From positions 2,170,001 to 2,234,000 of the forward strand of contig OZ255847.1 of the NCBI GenBank assembly GCA_965277855.1: a stretch of 64,000 nt of DNA, read 5' to 3'. Both the position numbers and the translations under genes were made by a program. The notes beneath the pieces were generated by a model. It ran no database searches, was not told where the DNA came from, and worked only from the letters and a program-made list of their open reading frames with translations. Every line of letters begins with the position of its first letter. Positions within the stretch are counted from its first letter, which is position 1. The stretch is from Bog-105 sp965277855 (lineage in GTDB: Bacteria > Acidobacteriota > Terriglobia > Bryobacterales > Bryobacteraceae). Shown piece after piece: positions 29,376 to 37,904 of this stretch.

Positions 29376-31046
29376 CTACGGCGCCAAAGCGTTGATCAGC
29401 CCTACACCCTTCGGGCTGCCCCAGCCAGTGACCAGATCGTAACCCCTCGTGGTCGAATACGTCCCATTGCTCCCACTGGTGATGTCATGGAAATCAGTCG
29501 AATAACTCGACCCCAGCCCAATCCCGTAAAGCGCAGGATTGAAAAACCCGATCGTCGACCGGCCATACGCCACAGCCTGTTGATTCACCAGCGCAAAGTA
29601 ACCGGCCCAGCGAGGCGCAGCAAAACTCGTCCCGCCCCAACCACCGGCGCAAGTGCCGTTGTAGCAGATGTAGTTGTCCGTGTTCGCTTCGGCGGCCACA
29701 TCGGGCGAGTTCCGATACGTTTTCGATCCTTTGTTGGCCGTCGTGATCACACCCGCTGTCTTCTGATAGCTCGGTAGCGCAATCCTGTTGGGCGAAATGC
29801 CGCCGCCGCTGTGGTTCCAGGCACTCTCCGCGCTCCATGGGCCGCCCGCGCCGCTGGTCGTCAGGTCCGTGCCCCCTACCGATGTCACATAAGCGTCGTC
29901 CGCCGGGTAAACATCACGTGACCTGCTCCTGTACGCACCGCTGTCGCCCGATGCCGCAAACAGCGTCTGCCCTTGCGCGGCGAACTCCTTAAAGATCGGA
30001 TCGTCACTCGCCGGATCGGCCGGACTCCACCCCCATGAGCAGCTCAACGATTTGGAGAGATTGTCTGTCGCCATTCTGTTGAAGATACTCACGTCGCTTG
30101 TATCGGACACGTAGACGCGCACCTGGCTCATGCCCGGCGCCATCGAGATCGCCGACTCGATGTCCAGCACCTGCTCGGTATCATCGCAACTGCCCGAGCA
30201 ATTCAAGCTCGATCCATCGGTCGAAACGCCAATCACCGGCACGGTGAGCCTTTGACCAACCCTGGCGAAGTACGAGTCGACATCAGCCACGTTATAACCC
30301 GCAAACTCCAGCATGCCCACCGACTGACCCGCACCGGTGAGAGACGTGCCGCCGTAATACGCCGCCCTCATGTCGCTGCCGAGAAAGTATCCGCTCGGCC
30401 CCGAACCGGTCGTGTTACCTCTCACTTCCAAATCTCTTCGCAGGCTGATTGGATGCGGTATCGAGAAATTGTCCAGTCCCGAAATATGCCACAGCGGAAC
30501 TGCCAGATTCGGCGTCGGCTCGCGGTCTGGCGAATAGAACGATCTATTTTCGGTGGGGTGCCGGTAAGTGGCCATCGTCACCTGAAAAGCTTTTTCAATA
30601 TTTGCCACCGGCCCCGTTACATTCACCACCATCCGATTGGCAAAGGTGCCCGTCACCGTCAACCCGTTCTCTGTTGCGAAACGAATCACCTCGGCGTAAT
30701 CCGCTTCGCTCGGACCAAACCGCCCCGTAAACTCCTGCACGCTGAGAAACTGATGGAACAACTGGCTTTGTGGATCGTAGAGCGCTTGCAACAGATCATC
30801 CAGCTCTGGCTCATTTCGCAGCGGAAGAGTCAGATTCAAATTCAATGACTGAGTTCTCGGCAACCGGTTCAAAAACGGCGCTTGCCCGGTTATTACGTCT
30901 TGACGGACGTGACGAGTCAATGTCGACGATTGTGCTTGCCCCTCGCTCGCCGCCACCACGAGCAGTGCGGCCGAACACAGCACCATGCAAAGTGCTTGCC
31001 GTGTAGATGCGCTGCAGCTTATTCTTGGTTTGTTCATTCGTTCCAT
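29376..31046 (-). CDS. Sedolisin (S53) family peptidase, secreted
   Basis: This 556-residue precursor has a signal peptide (to about residue 39), a pro-domain (about 50-190, with QSQLFHQFLSVQEFTGRFGP) and a sedolisin catalytic domain. The catalytic pair is in TEQVLDIESA (Glu and Asp in ExxxD) and the Ser is in GGTSFAAPRWAG. The C-terminal calcium site is FHDITSGSNG with GYDLVTGWGSP. These are acid-acting serine-carboxyl proteases cut free from their pro-part outside the cell. Both ATG 31046 (GGAG 5 bases upstream) and Met4 at 31037 (AAGGA upstream) are possible starts. The gene is convergent with the Fic gene, 11 bases apart. Confidence 0.92.
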   Translation of the reverse strand: MERMNKPRISCSASTRQALCMVLCSAALLVVAASEGQAQSSTLTRHVRQDVITGQAPFLNRLPRTQSLNLNLTLPLRNEPELDDLLQALYDPQSQLFHQFLSVQEFTGRFGPSEADYAEVIRFATENGLTVTGTFANRMVVNVTGPVANIEKAFQVTMATYRHPTENRSFYSPDREPTPNLAVPLWHISGLDNFSIPHPISLRRDLEVRGNTTGSGPSGYFLGSDMRAAYYGGTSLTGAGQSVGMLEFAGYNVADVDSYFARVGQRLTVPVIGVSTDGSSLNCSGSCDDTEQVLDIESAISMAPGMSQVRVYVSDTSDVSIFNRMATDNLSKSLSCSWGWSPADPASDDPIFKEFAAQGQTLFAASGDSGAYRSRSRDVYPADDAYVTSVGGTDLTTSGAGGPWSAESAWNHSGGGISPNRIALPSYQKTAGVITTANKGSKTYRNSPDVAAEANTDNYICYNGTCAGGWGGTSFAAPRWAGYFALVNQQAVAYGRSTIGFFNPALYGIGLGSSYSTDFHDITSGSNGTYSTTRGYDLVTGWGSPKGVGLINALAP

Positions 31047-31103
31047 CCTTTCTCCGATAACGCCGAATTAGGTGATGATACGCGATTCGATTTGTGTGGT
31101 CAA

Positions 31104-31118
31104 TGTCACGCTGTGACA
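31104..31118. promoter_or_regulatory. Palindrome upstream of the sedolisin gene
   Basis: TGTCAC-GCT-GTGACA is a 6-base inverted repeat with a 3-base centre, 58 bases before the sedolisin start. The length and symmetry fit a dimeric repressor or activator site, but no regulator can be assigned. It could also belong to the 3' flank of the broken vapC. Confidence 0.3.
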
Positions 31119-31150
31119 GGTGCGCCTTCCCGACAAATTGGCGTTACTCA

Positions 31151-31253
31151 TTAAGGGTGCTTCGCCGGAACTATTCGGAACCTTCGGTGCCCCTCTATCC
31201 TGTACGTGTTAAAGTCGGCGTGATCCACTGTAAAGATGGTCGCTTCAGCAACG
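31151..31253 (-). pseudogene. vapC 3' remnant (PIN-domain C-terminus)
   Basis: On the minus strand the frame ending with TAA at 31151-31153 encodes SVAEATIFTVDHADFNTYRI and EGHRRFRIVP, the typical last strand and tail of PIN-domain VapC toxins. The frame reaches the end of the insertion sequence at about 31254. About 85 central codons of a normal PIN protein are missing between this stub and the 5' stub at 33084-33119. The longer open frame into the element (to 31831) is an antisense-like shadow of the transposase and is not a gene. Confidence 0.7.
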
Positions 31254-31406
31254 CTAGTGGAGTGTCGCGATGAAAACGTTGCCAAGCGATGCAACTCCGG
31301 TCGCTGCGCTCGCGGCTCTGAAGCAGCGTGTTCTTCGGAGCCACGAGCCACGTCAGTGGCTCTCCAACCGGAAGCACGGAAACCATGAGACATCTGAGTT
31401 GGTAAG

Positions 31407-32732
31407 TCAAGCGGAAAAGGCGACCGGTTGAGAGAAACCGGCAGTTTTTTTCCACAAGATTTCCAGGCCGTGATCAGACGCCGAGTGACGCGCCTGAAGG
31501 CGGTCGGAATAGCGGAGATCGTCATAGGGCGTGCGGTCTTTCCAGCATCGGAATAGAATGCGGATCCACTTAAACGCAACGCTTCGAACCGCCGACTGAT
31601 GTCCCTTGCCGCGTGCTCGTTGTGCCTCATAATGCGCACGCGCCCAAGCACAGCGAGGCAGCGAGTGTTGCGCCCACTCTTGAAAGGTCTGTTTGACGAA
31701 CTTCGGACAAGCCCCGCGGGTATGGACCCATTGGCGTTTGCCGCTGGCTTCGCGAACCGGCGCAATCCCGCTGTAGCTCTGAATACTGCCAGCATCTGGA
31801 AAGCGGTCGCGCTGCGTGCCGAGTGCAGCAATGAGCCGCGGCGCCAGAGCTTTCCCGGCGCCAGGAAACGAACTCACAATCGAAAAATCAGGATGCTGCT
31901 CGACAAGGGTTTCAATCCGCTCGTCATACTGCTGAATCGCCTTGCGCAGCAATCGGAGTTGCCCTATCACGTCTTGCACGAACAACGTTCCACTCTCCAC
32001 CACCGCCCGGTCCTCGGTCGCCGGGATAGCCTGGCGGATCTGCTCGATCACCTGATCCACATCAGCAGGACAGGAACGGCCATCCTTGGTCAGAAACACT
32101 TTCAGCCGGCGCCGCGCTACCTTTTGCAAGGCCTTTAGCTCCGGCCATTGCTCAAGACAGCGCCACACCAGCATCGAATCGGCTGACCCGAACCAACTCA
32201 GTATCTGCGGAAAGTACAGCTTCAAACGATTCGTCAGCTGATTCAACAGGGCTGTCTTGTGGTTCACTTGTCTGCGCCGGTCTTCCACTAAAAACTGCAA
32301 TAACCGGGTCTGTTCTGTGTCCGGGTTCCAGACCTGCAACCGCTCTCGGTGCTTCACCAACAGATCGAGCTGCACGTCAGCATCCAGCGGATCGTTCTTG
32401 CTGCCGGAGGGGTAAATGGTCTTGCGAAAGTGACTGGCCGTCGCAGGATGCAGCGGGTAAAGCACGAACTGCCCATACTTGCTGAGACTAAACAACAGAG
32501 CGCCTCGTGTCTGCTCCAGGCAAAGGGCAATCGGCCGGTCGCCAAAACGTTGCCGCAACTGATTTACCCAAGCATCAATCGCCTCCGGCGTGTGTGCGAT
32601 CTGACCGCGTTCACGCTTCTTCTGGCCTGGAACTTCCATGGCCCAATCGTGCTTCGCGTCGGCCCAATCGATGGCGATGAAGGCCGCCCAATCCGGCTCG
32701 GCTGCCTCACACTTCCTGCTCTCGAATATCAA
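31407..32732 (-). CDS. IS110/IS1111-family transposase (DEDD recombinase)
   Basis: This 441-residue protein has the N-terminal RuvC-like DEDD domain: AIDWADAKHDW (Asp22), ALCLEQTRGALL (Glu), KNDPLDADVQ (two Asp). A coiled region (about 140-280) follows, then the C-terminal Transposase_20 domain (SSFPGAGKALAPRLIAALG, SYSGIAPVREASGKRQ with the likely catalytic Ser, FVKQTFQEWAQHSL). Such enzymes cut and join DNA using a bridge RNA made from the element's own non-coding end. It reads as intact. The product is longer than the common 320-400 residues, with an N-terminal extension of about 15 and a basic C-terminus. Confidence 0.92.
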   Translation of the reverse strand: MIFESRKCEAAEPDWAAFIAIDWADAKHDWAMEVPGQKKRERGQIAHTPEAIDAWVNQLRQRFGDRPIALCLEQTRGALLFSLSKYGQFVLYPLHPATASHFRKTIYPSGSKNDPLDADVQLDLLVKHRERLQVWNPDTEQTRLLQFLVEDRRRQVNHKTALLNQLTNRLKLYFPQILSWFGSADSMLVWRCLEQWPELKALQKVARRRLKVFLTKDGRSCPADVDQVIEQIRQAIPATEDRAVVESGTLFVQDVIGQLRLLRKAIQQYDERIETLVEQHPDFSIVSSFPGAGKALAPRLIAALGTQRDRFPDAGSIQSYSGIAPVREASGKRQWVHTRGACPKFVKQTFQEWAQHSLPRCAWARAHYEAQRARGKGHQSAVRSVAFKWIRILFRCWKDRTPYDDLRYSDRLQARHSASDHGLEILWKKTAGFSQPVAFSA

Positions 32733-32739
32733 CCTGTTT

Positions 32740-33060
32740 ACTCTCCTTTAATCAACTCAGGATCGAGCCGGTCTTCTGGTTTCCGCACGAAGGGCTTATA
32801 GTGAAGTCTGAAACGATCAGACGACATCTGAGGATTCGTCTGGGAAACCAGGTCCCCGTCCGGTCGAGTCTCTCGCGAAGACGTCGCACGTCAGCGAAGC
32901 GAAATTCGTACCGGCGGGGCGCCTGCTCTTCTTTAGCCAAACACAGCCCGATTTCCACAGGACAGCAGCGCCGACCACTGTGAATAACCGCTCCGCGCAC
33001 AACCAAAGACAAATCAACTATAAGCGAAGCGATTGGAGTTCTCTACTTCACTGGCAAACG
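32740..33060 (-). ncRNA. Candidate bridge-RNA region of the IS110/IS1111 element
   Basis: The 5' non-coding part of the element, before the transposase, is about 320 bases with no supported gene. It contains possible stem-loops, for example GTCTGA-AACGA-TCAGAC at about 32801-32817. IS110 elements encode a guide RNA of roughly 150-250 bases in the transposase leader, while IS1111 types use the other end; here the leader is the longer side. The placement is inference from family knowledge. No RNA ends can be given. Confidence 0.25.
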
Positions 33061-33083
33061 AAATGGTTGCGACACTCCGCTAG

Positions 33084-33119
33084 AAGCGCGCCCGTATCGA
33101 TCAAGGCGTTAACGGCCAC
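33084..33119 (-). pseudogene. vapC 5' remnant (PIN-domain N-terminus)
   Basis: A GTG start at 33119, overlapping vapB by 11 bases, reads AVNALIDTGALLA, the standard first strand of a PIN toxin with its first catalytic Asp. It then enters the insertion sequence and stops at 33048. The matching C-terminal stub lies on the other side of the element at 31151-31253. Confidence 0.7.
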
Positions 33120-33303
33120 ATTGTTTTCGCAGGCGCTTCCGCAAGATCTTGCGTGCATTTTCGGCCCGGTGTGCATCCCCACTCGCGATAGCCCCAAAGC
33201 ACTTCGACGCAGTCTCTCGAATGCGAAGTTGCTCCGAGTCATCCTCAGATTCGGTGTTACCTCTGACAAGCCGATCGTGCATTTGCTGTTTCGCAACTTT
33301 CAT
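33109..33303 (-). CDS. VapB-like antitoxin
   Basis: This 64-residue basic protein (MKVAKQQMHDRLVRG, then RIRETASKCFGAIASGDAHR) ends in a Lys/Arg-rich helix and GR. Size, overlap with the PIN gene start and the layout of the C-terminal half fit the small antitoxins that precede vapC. The N-terminal DNA-binding fold is not obvious, so the family name is by context. It is intact while its toxin is destroyed, leaving an orphan antitoxin. No clear ribosome site was seen. Confidence 0.6.
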   Translation of the reverse strand: MKVAKQQMHDRLVRGNTESEDDSEQLRIRETASKCFGAIASGDAHRAENARKILRKRLRKQCGR

Positions 33304-33382
33304 GAATTTATCATCGTACTTCTGTCTCCATAAAGCGCAGGCTGATCTTCACACTCATGAGTACATCGTACTTAGGATCCAG

Positions 33383-34336
33383 TTACTGCTTCTGCCCCCT
33401 TCGATGCACTGCGATCCTGTCGCCGATCTCAATGCTCATCAAGTCTTCTCCCATCTCCAGCGGACCGGTATAGCTTTTCCGCGTTAACCCCAGCAAGTCC
33501 GCGCTGGTTGGTTCCGCGAAGTGGGGATCGGTTGTAAACAGCACCACATGCGAGTACACTGCCAGCCTCGGTCTCACCAGCCGAAACACTGTCCCGGCGT
33601 CGGCGGGCGTCGTGTGGAGGCCGATGATCGTTCGAGCCGCTGCCGATTTCTTTAGCAGTTCCGGCTGTGCCCAGGCCACTTCGTGGACCAGCACATCCGT
33701 TCCTTTTGCAAAGCGGATTAGATTTTGACTGTACCGGGTATCGCCCGAGAGAACCACCGAATGGCCGCGATAATCAACGCGATAACCTAATGCCGGTTTC
33801 GCCGTTCCATAGTCCACCTGGAACGCCGTGACCTTTACGCCATTCTTCTCATACACGCGGCCTTGACCGACATCGGTCGCCAGCACTGCGACTCCTGCTG
33901 GAGGAATTCCATCCGAGATCCGAAACCGGATGTCAGCCTGAAAAGCCTTTTCCAGGTTCCTCATCAACTCCACGGTTCCGGCGGGACCCCAAACTTGAAA
34001 AGGCCGGGTGCGACGGCCGAATGGAAGCGGAAGCCAACCGGTTAACCATAAGTCCGGAATTCCTACAATATGATCGGAGTGAAGGTGCGTCAGAAAAGTA
34101 GCAGTAACTGCGCCTAACGGAATATGCAGCTGCCATAAACGTGTCGCAGTACCGCGTCCACAATCAATCAACAACTTCTCCGGTCCCGCTTCGATCAATG
34201 TGCTCGGACCCGATCGATCAACAAGGGGGATCGGACTGCCCGTTCCGAGCAGCGTAACTTTGATATCTTGCGCAGGGCTGTTCGCCGGCAGCAAGAGCAG
34301 AATCCCCGCAACGATGAAATGGCGAAACCAACTCAC
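33383..34336 (-). CDS. MBL-fold hydrolase, exported, RNase Z-like
   Basis: This protein of about 317 residues has a signal peptide (VAGILLLLPANSPAQ) and a metallo-beta-lactamase fold with THLHSDHIVG, the HxHxDH zinc motif. VTLLGTGSPIP, LIDCGRGTATRL, SVVLSGDTRYSQNL and VHEVA follow the RNase Z/arylsulfatase-like layout, but an exported form is unlikely to process tRNA. Start: GTG at 34336 has GGAGG 7 bases upstream and gives a compact signal peptide; an ATG reading at 34384 adds 16 residues. It is divergent from the propeller kinase. The substrate is unknown. Confidence 0.87.
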   Translation of the reverse strand: MSWFRHFIVAGILLLLPANSPAQDIKVTLLGTGSPIPLVDRSGPSTLIEAGPEKLLIDCGRGTATRLWQLHIPLGAVTATFLTHLHSDHIVGIPDLWLTGWLPLPFGRRTRPFQVWGPAGTVELMRNLEKAFQADIRFRISDGIPPAGVAVLATDVGQGRVYEKNGVKVTAFQVDYGTAKPALGYRVDYRGHSVVLSGDTRYSQNLIRFAKGTDVLVHEVAWAQPELLKKSAAARTIIGLHTTPADAGTVFRLVRPRLAVYSHVVLFTTDPHFAEPTSADLLGLTRKSYTGPLEMGEDLMSIEIGDRIAVHRRGQKQ

Positions 34337-34475
34337 CGCCGAACCTCCGCACCGAGCGATCTTGCATTCATATCCCATCCTCACCTTCTCTAAGCCCTTC
34401 CTCGTCTTGCTGCACCCAAATGGTTGGAATGTGAGCCAAATTGAGAATCTTGCGACAGTAACTTGACCAATATAA

Positions 34476-37400
34476 GTGTCGGACGCGCTCCGCGTGAATA
34501 GAAAGCTCGCATCCCTGGCATTGGTTTGCTCGCTTGCGGCCTTGTTCCTCGGTGCGTCACCCGCCGATGCCGGGTCCCGCTCCTCTCCTTCACCGGCTGT
34601 TGAGCGTTCTATCGCTCAATCCATCCGGCGTGTCTGGCAGACGGACGATGGGCTTCCTCAAAATTCCGTCAGCTCTATTGCCCAAACGGCCGACGGTTAC
34701 TTGTGGCTCGGCACCGAGGCTGGAATCACCCGCTTCGACGGTTTCCAATTCTTCGTCTTTGATAAGAGCAACGCGCCCCAGCTCGCCAGCAACAACATCT
34801 CAACCCTGCTGGTCGATCGGGATCAGACCCTCTGGATCGGGACTCATGGGGGCGGCCTTACCTGCTATCGCGATGGCCATTTCGAACCGTCTCCCTGGAA
34901 AAGCCGCTTCGCCGGAGAAACGATTCTCTCGCTTCATCAGGATAAGGATGGGGCGCTCTGGATCGGCACGGAAGGCAGCGGCCTCTTCCGCCTGCTCAAC
35001 GGAAAACTAACGCACTATGGAATTGCCGAAGGCTTGCCGGCAAACTCCGTCTCCTCGATCGCCTCCGATAAACACGGCGATGTTTGGGTCGGCACCCAGC
35101 GAGGCCTGATACGCGTCCCTAAAAGCGGCGCCGGTATCTTGCCCGTTCCTCTCGGACCAGGTCGCTCCGACGTGCGCTCCCTCTGGATCGACGAAGAAAA
35201 CAAGGTCTGGGTCGGTACCCGCGACGGATTGCTCTCCCGAGCCGCCGACGCCCCTGGCCTCTTCCTGTCGATTCCCGAGCTTCAAGGGCACACTGTCTCG
35301 GCCATTCTCGAAGACCGGTCCCATTCGCTCTGGGTTGGTACGCTTCAGGCCGGCCTAAGACGTCTCATTGAAGGCAGAGTTGTGGATGTTGATAAAGCGG
35401 GCGGCATTTGGTCGCTTTTGCAAGACAAAAGCGGCACGGTCTGGGTCGGAACTACTGAAACTGGTTTGCTTTCCTTTCGCCAGGGCGCCTTCACGCCCGT
35501 TACCGCCGAGCAGGGTCTTGTCAGTGATGTGAGTCTCGCGGTGTATCAGGACCGTTCCGGCGCTATGTGGATCGGTTCCGACGGCGGACTGACCCGCTGG
35601 CACTCCGGCGTGGCTACTCGCTTCACAAAAAAAGACGGGCTTCCCGATGATCTTGTGTTCTCCATCACCGAGGATGGCTCCGGTACTCTCTGGGTCGGCA
35701 CTCGGGAAGGTCCCGCTCGCCTCACTGGCGGCAAGTTTCGCCCCTACACCCAAAAAGATGGCCTGCCGGTAGGCGGCGCTGTCATGGCCACCTTCACCGA
35801 TACTGACGGCTCGCTCTGGATGGGTTTCCGAGGCGTCGTCGCTCATCTCCAGGGTCACCGCTGGACCACCTATGCCGCTAAAGGGTTGTCCGACCACTTT
35901 GTGACCGCCATCGCGCGCGACGGGCGTAATCACCTCTGGGCCGGCACCGACGGCGGCGGCCTCTTCCGGATCGGCGAAAGCGATATCCACCGTTTCACAA
36001 TCCAGGATGGATTGCCCGCTAACGTCATTTACTCCCTGCTTCCGGAGAACGACGGCTCTCTCTGGCTTAGCACCAGCAGCGGAATCAGCCGGTTTGCCAA
36101 TGACGCATTTCGCAATGTGCCCAAATCCGCGGGCCTCATCGACGACGCCATTTTCGTTGTCCTCGATGACCATCTCGGAAGCCTCTGGCTCAGTTCCAAC
36201 CGGGGCATTCAGCGTATTCGCAAGGCCGATCTTGCCCGCTATCTGGACTCCCCGAGTCATCCGGCTATTCCGGCTCAGTTCTTCAATCTCTCCGACGGTA
36301 TGAAGAGCCGCGAATGCAATGGAGACTTTCAGCCGGCTGGCTGGCGTGCCCTCGATGGCCGCCTTTGGTTTCCCACGTTGAAAGGCGTCGTCTCGGTTGA
36401 TCCAGGCAAGAATCTGGCACCGCCAGCCACGTTTACGCCTATACTGGAATCCGTTCTGGTCGACGATAAGCCCTATTCCCAACCGGGCGCCATCGTCATT
36501 CCGTCCGGCAAAAGACAGGTTGAGTTCCGTTTCACCGCTCCTGGCGCTCCCAACCCCGAACAACTTAGCTTTTTCTATCAGCTGGAGGGCTTTGATCGAG
36601 ATTGGGTCAGCGCCGGTTCTCGTCGCGCAGGTTACTACACGAATTTGCCTCCCGGCGACTTCAAGTTCCGCATCCGTGCCTGCCACCGTCATGCCTGTGT
36701 CGATAGCCGCTCCGGCCTGCTCGTCTCCGTGAAGCCGGCGTTCTACGAAACCGCGTGGTTTGCCGTCTTCGTGTGCCTTTCGCTGGTCGGTCTCGGATTC
36801 GCCGTCCAGCGGGTACGTATCCGTCAGCTTCGTCAAAGCCAGCGCAAGCTACTGCTTCTCGTCGACGAGCGTACCGTAGAACTTCGCCAGTCTCGTGATC
36901 AACTCGAACTCAGGGTCACGGAGCGAACGCAGGAACTCTCCATCGCCAATGCGATCCTCGAAACCGAAATCGAGGTCCGCAAAACGGCCGAACTCAAGGC
37001 GAACGCAGCGAGCCGTGCCAAATCCGAATTCCTCACCAACATGAGCCATGAGATTCGCACACCGATCAACGGCATTATGGGGATGACCGACCTCGCTCTT
37101 TCCACAAAGCTGGACCCGGAACAGAACGAGTACCTCGAAATCATTCAGGAGTCCACCTGCGCCCTCTTGCGTATCGTCAACGACATTCTCGATTTCTCGA
37201 AGATTGAGGCCCATAAGCTCGAGCTTGTGTTACTTCCTTTCTGTCTCTCGGAAACGGTCGAGCAGTTGCGCCGGCTCATCTCCGTGCGTGCTGCCCAAAA
37301 GGGGCTATTTTTCGATGTTAGAGTAGCTTCGGACATTCCGGGCGAACTAATCGGCGACCCCGGCCGCCTTCGCCAGACGTTGCTCAACCTGATCGAGAAC

Positions 37401-37745
37401 TCTCTGAAATTCACCAGCACCGGCGGGCTTTCACTGGAGATTTCGCCGGTCTACTTAGAGCCTGATTTCTGTACGCTTCGCTTTACAATCGTGGACACCG
37501 GGATCGGCATTTCGAAAGACAAACAATCCTCCATCTTCGAAGCTTTCTCGCAAGCCGATAATTCGTCTACCCGCAAATTCGGCGGAACTGGCTTAGGCCT
37601 CTCTATCTGCCGCCAACTCGTTCAGCTCATGCATGGCCAAATCGAGGTGGAAAGTAGCGAAGGCTGCGGTAGCACCTTTTCCTTTACCGCCGGGTTTGGG
37701 GTTCGCACGCAGTCCGAGATTGACGTGCCCGAACTCGCCGCGTAG
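34476..37745 (+). CDS. Propeller-type sensor histidine kinase
   Basis: This 1089-residue kinase has a signal peptide, then about 14 two-component propeller repeats (about 45-640; for example LWIGTEGSGLFRL, VWVGTQRGLIRV) that make a large periplasmic sensor. A Y_Y_Y domain (about 680-740), a membrane helix (about 760-780), a coiled segment, HisKA with MSHEIRTPINGIMGM (His858) and HATPase (FGGTGLGLSICRQL) follow. The HATPase ends near the C-terminus, so no receiver domain is fused. No response regulator gene is next to it. GTG at 34476 is taken as the start; GTG at 34494 is also possible. Likely ligand: an extracellular polysaccharide or peptide signal, by family analogy only. Confidence 0.93.
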   Translation: MSDALRVNRKLASLALVCSLAALFLGASPADAGSRSSPSPAVERSIAQSIRRVWQTDDGLPQNSVSSIAQTADGYLWLGTEAGITRFDGFQFFVFDKSNAPQLASNNISTLLVDRDQTLWIGTHGGGLTCYRDGHFEPSPWKSRFAGETILSLHQDKDGALWIGTEGSGLFRLLNGKLTHYGIAEGLPANSVSSIASDKHGDVWVGTQRGLIRVPKSGAGILPVPLGPGRSDVRSLWIDEENKVWVGTRDGLLSRAADAPGLFLSIPELQGHTVSAILEDRSHSLWVGTLQAGLRRLIEGRVVDVDKAGGIWSLLQDKSGTVWVGTTETGLLSFRQGAFTPVTAEQGLVSDVSLAVYQDRSGAMWIGSDGGLTRWHSGVATRFTKKDGLPDDLVFSITEDGSGTLWVGTREGPARLTGGKFRPYTQKDGLPVGGAVMATFTDTDGSLWMGFRGVVAHLQGHRWTTYAAKGLSDHFVTAIARDGRNHLWAGTDGGGLFRIGESDIHRFTIQDGLPANVIYSLLPENDGSLWLSTSSGISRFANDAFRNVPKSAGLIDDAIFVVLDDHLGSLWLSSNRGIQRIRKADLARYLDSPSHPAIPAQFFNLSDGMKSRECNGDFQPAGWRALDGRLWFPTLKGVVSVDPGKNLAPPATFTPILESVLVDDKPYSQPGAIVIPSGKRQVEFRFTAPGAPNPEQLSFFYQLEGFDRDWVSAGSRRAGYYTNLPPGDFKFRIRACHRHACVDSRSGLLVSVKPAFYETAWFAVFVCLSLVGLGFAVQRVRIRQLRQSQRKLLLLVDERTVELRQSRDQLELRVTERTQELSIANAILETEIEVRKTAELKANAASRAKSEFLTNMSHEIRTPINGIMGMTDLALSTKLDPEQNEYLEIIQESTCALLRIVNDILDFSKIEAHKLELVLLPFCLSETVEQLRRLISVRAAQKGLFFDVRVASDIPGELIGDPGRLRQTLLNLIENSLKFTSTGGLSLEISPVYLEPDFCTLRFTIVDTGIGISKDKQSSIFEAFSQADNSSTRKFGGTGLGLSICRQLVQLMHGQIEVESSEGCGSTFSFTAGFGVRTQSEIDVPELAA

Positions 37746-37904
37746 GGATACGCTCGCGGCGCTCTGCGCTATTCCCCGTACTTCTCCGAAGGCTTACGCT
37801 CATTCATCTCTAAAGCTTCCAACTAACGACGCCGATAAGACGCGTAGGTTAATCGCTATTGGTTATGCGGCGGTCTACCAAGCTTTTGAAAAACGGAGTT
37901 AGAA

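Larger units (their letters stand above)
31254..33083 (-). mobile_element. IS110/IS1111-type insertion sequence with inverted ends, inside vapC
   Basis: The ends carry a perfect 10-base inverted repeat, GGAGTGTCGC (31259-31268) against GCGACACTCC (33069-33078). Looser matching continues inward over about 27 bases to CGTT-GCC. CTAG flanks both ends. The transposase (31407-32732) reads inward on the minus strand, leaving about 150 bases after it and about 350 bases before it. The element separates two fragments of a PIN toxin gene. The exact boundary is uncertain by a few bases, since CTAGC occurs at both junctions and may be target duplication or part of the ends. Confidence 0.75.

Noticed and set aside
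31254..31831. Long N-terminal extension of the vapC tail frame
   Set aside because: It lies inside the insertion sequence and overlaps the transposase in another frame; only the part before 31254 is PIN-like.
32980..33333. 117-codon open frame on the plus strand
   Set aside because: It spans the insertion-sequence end and is antisense to vapB; no family and no ribosome site.
35355..36836. 493-codon open frame on the minus strand
   Set aside because: It is fully antisense to the propeller kinase, has no domain and a composition set by the codon pattern of the real gene.
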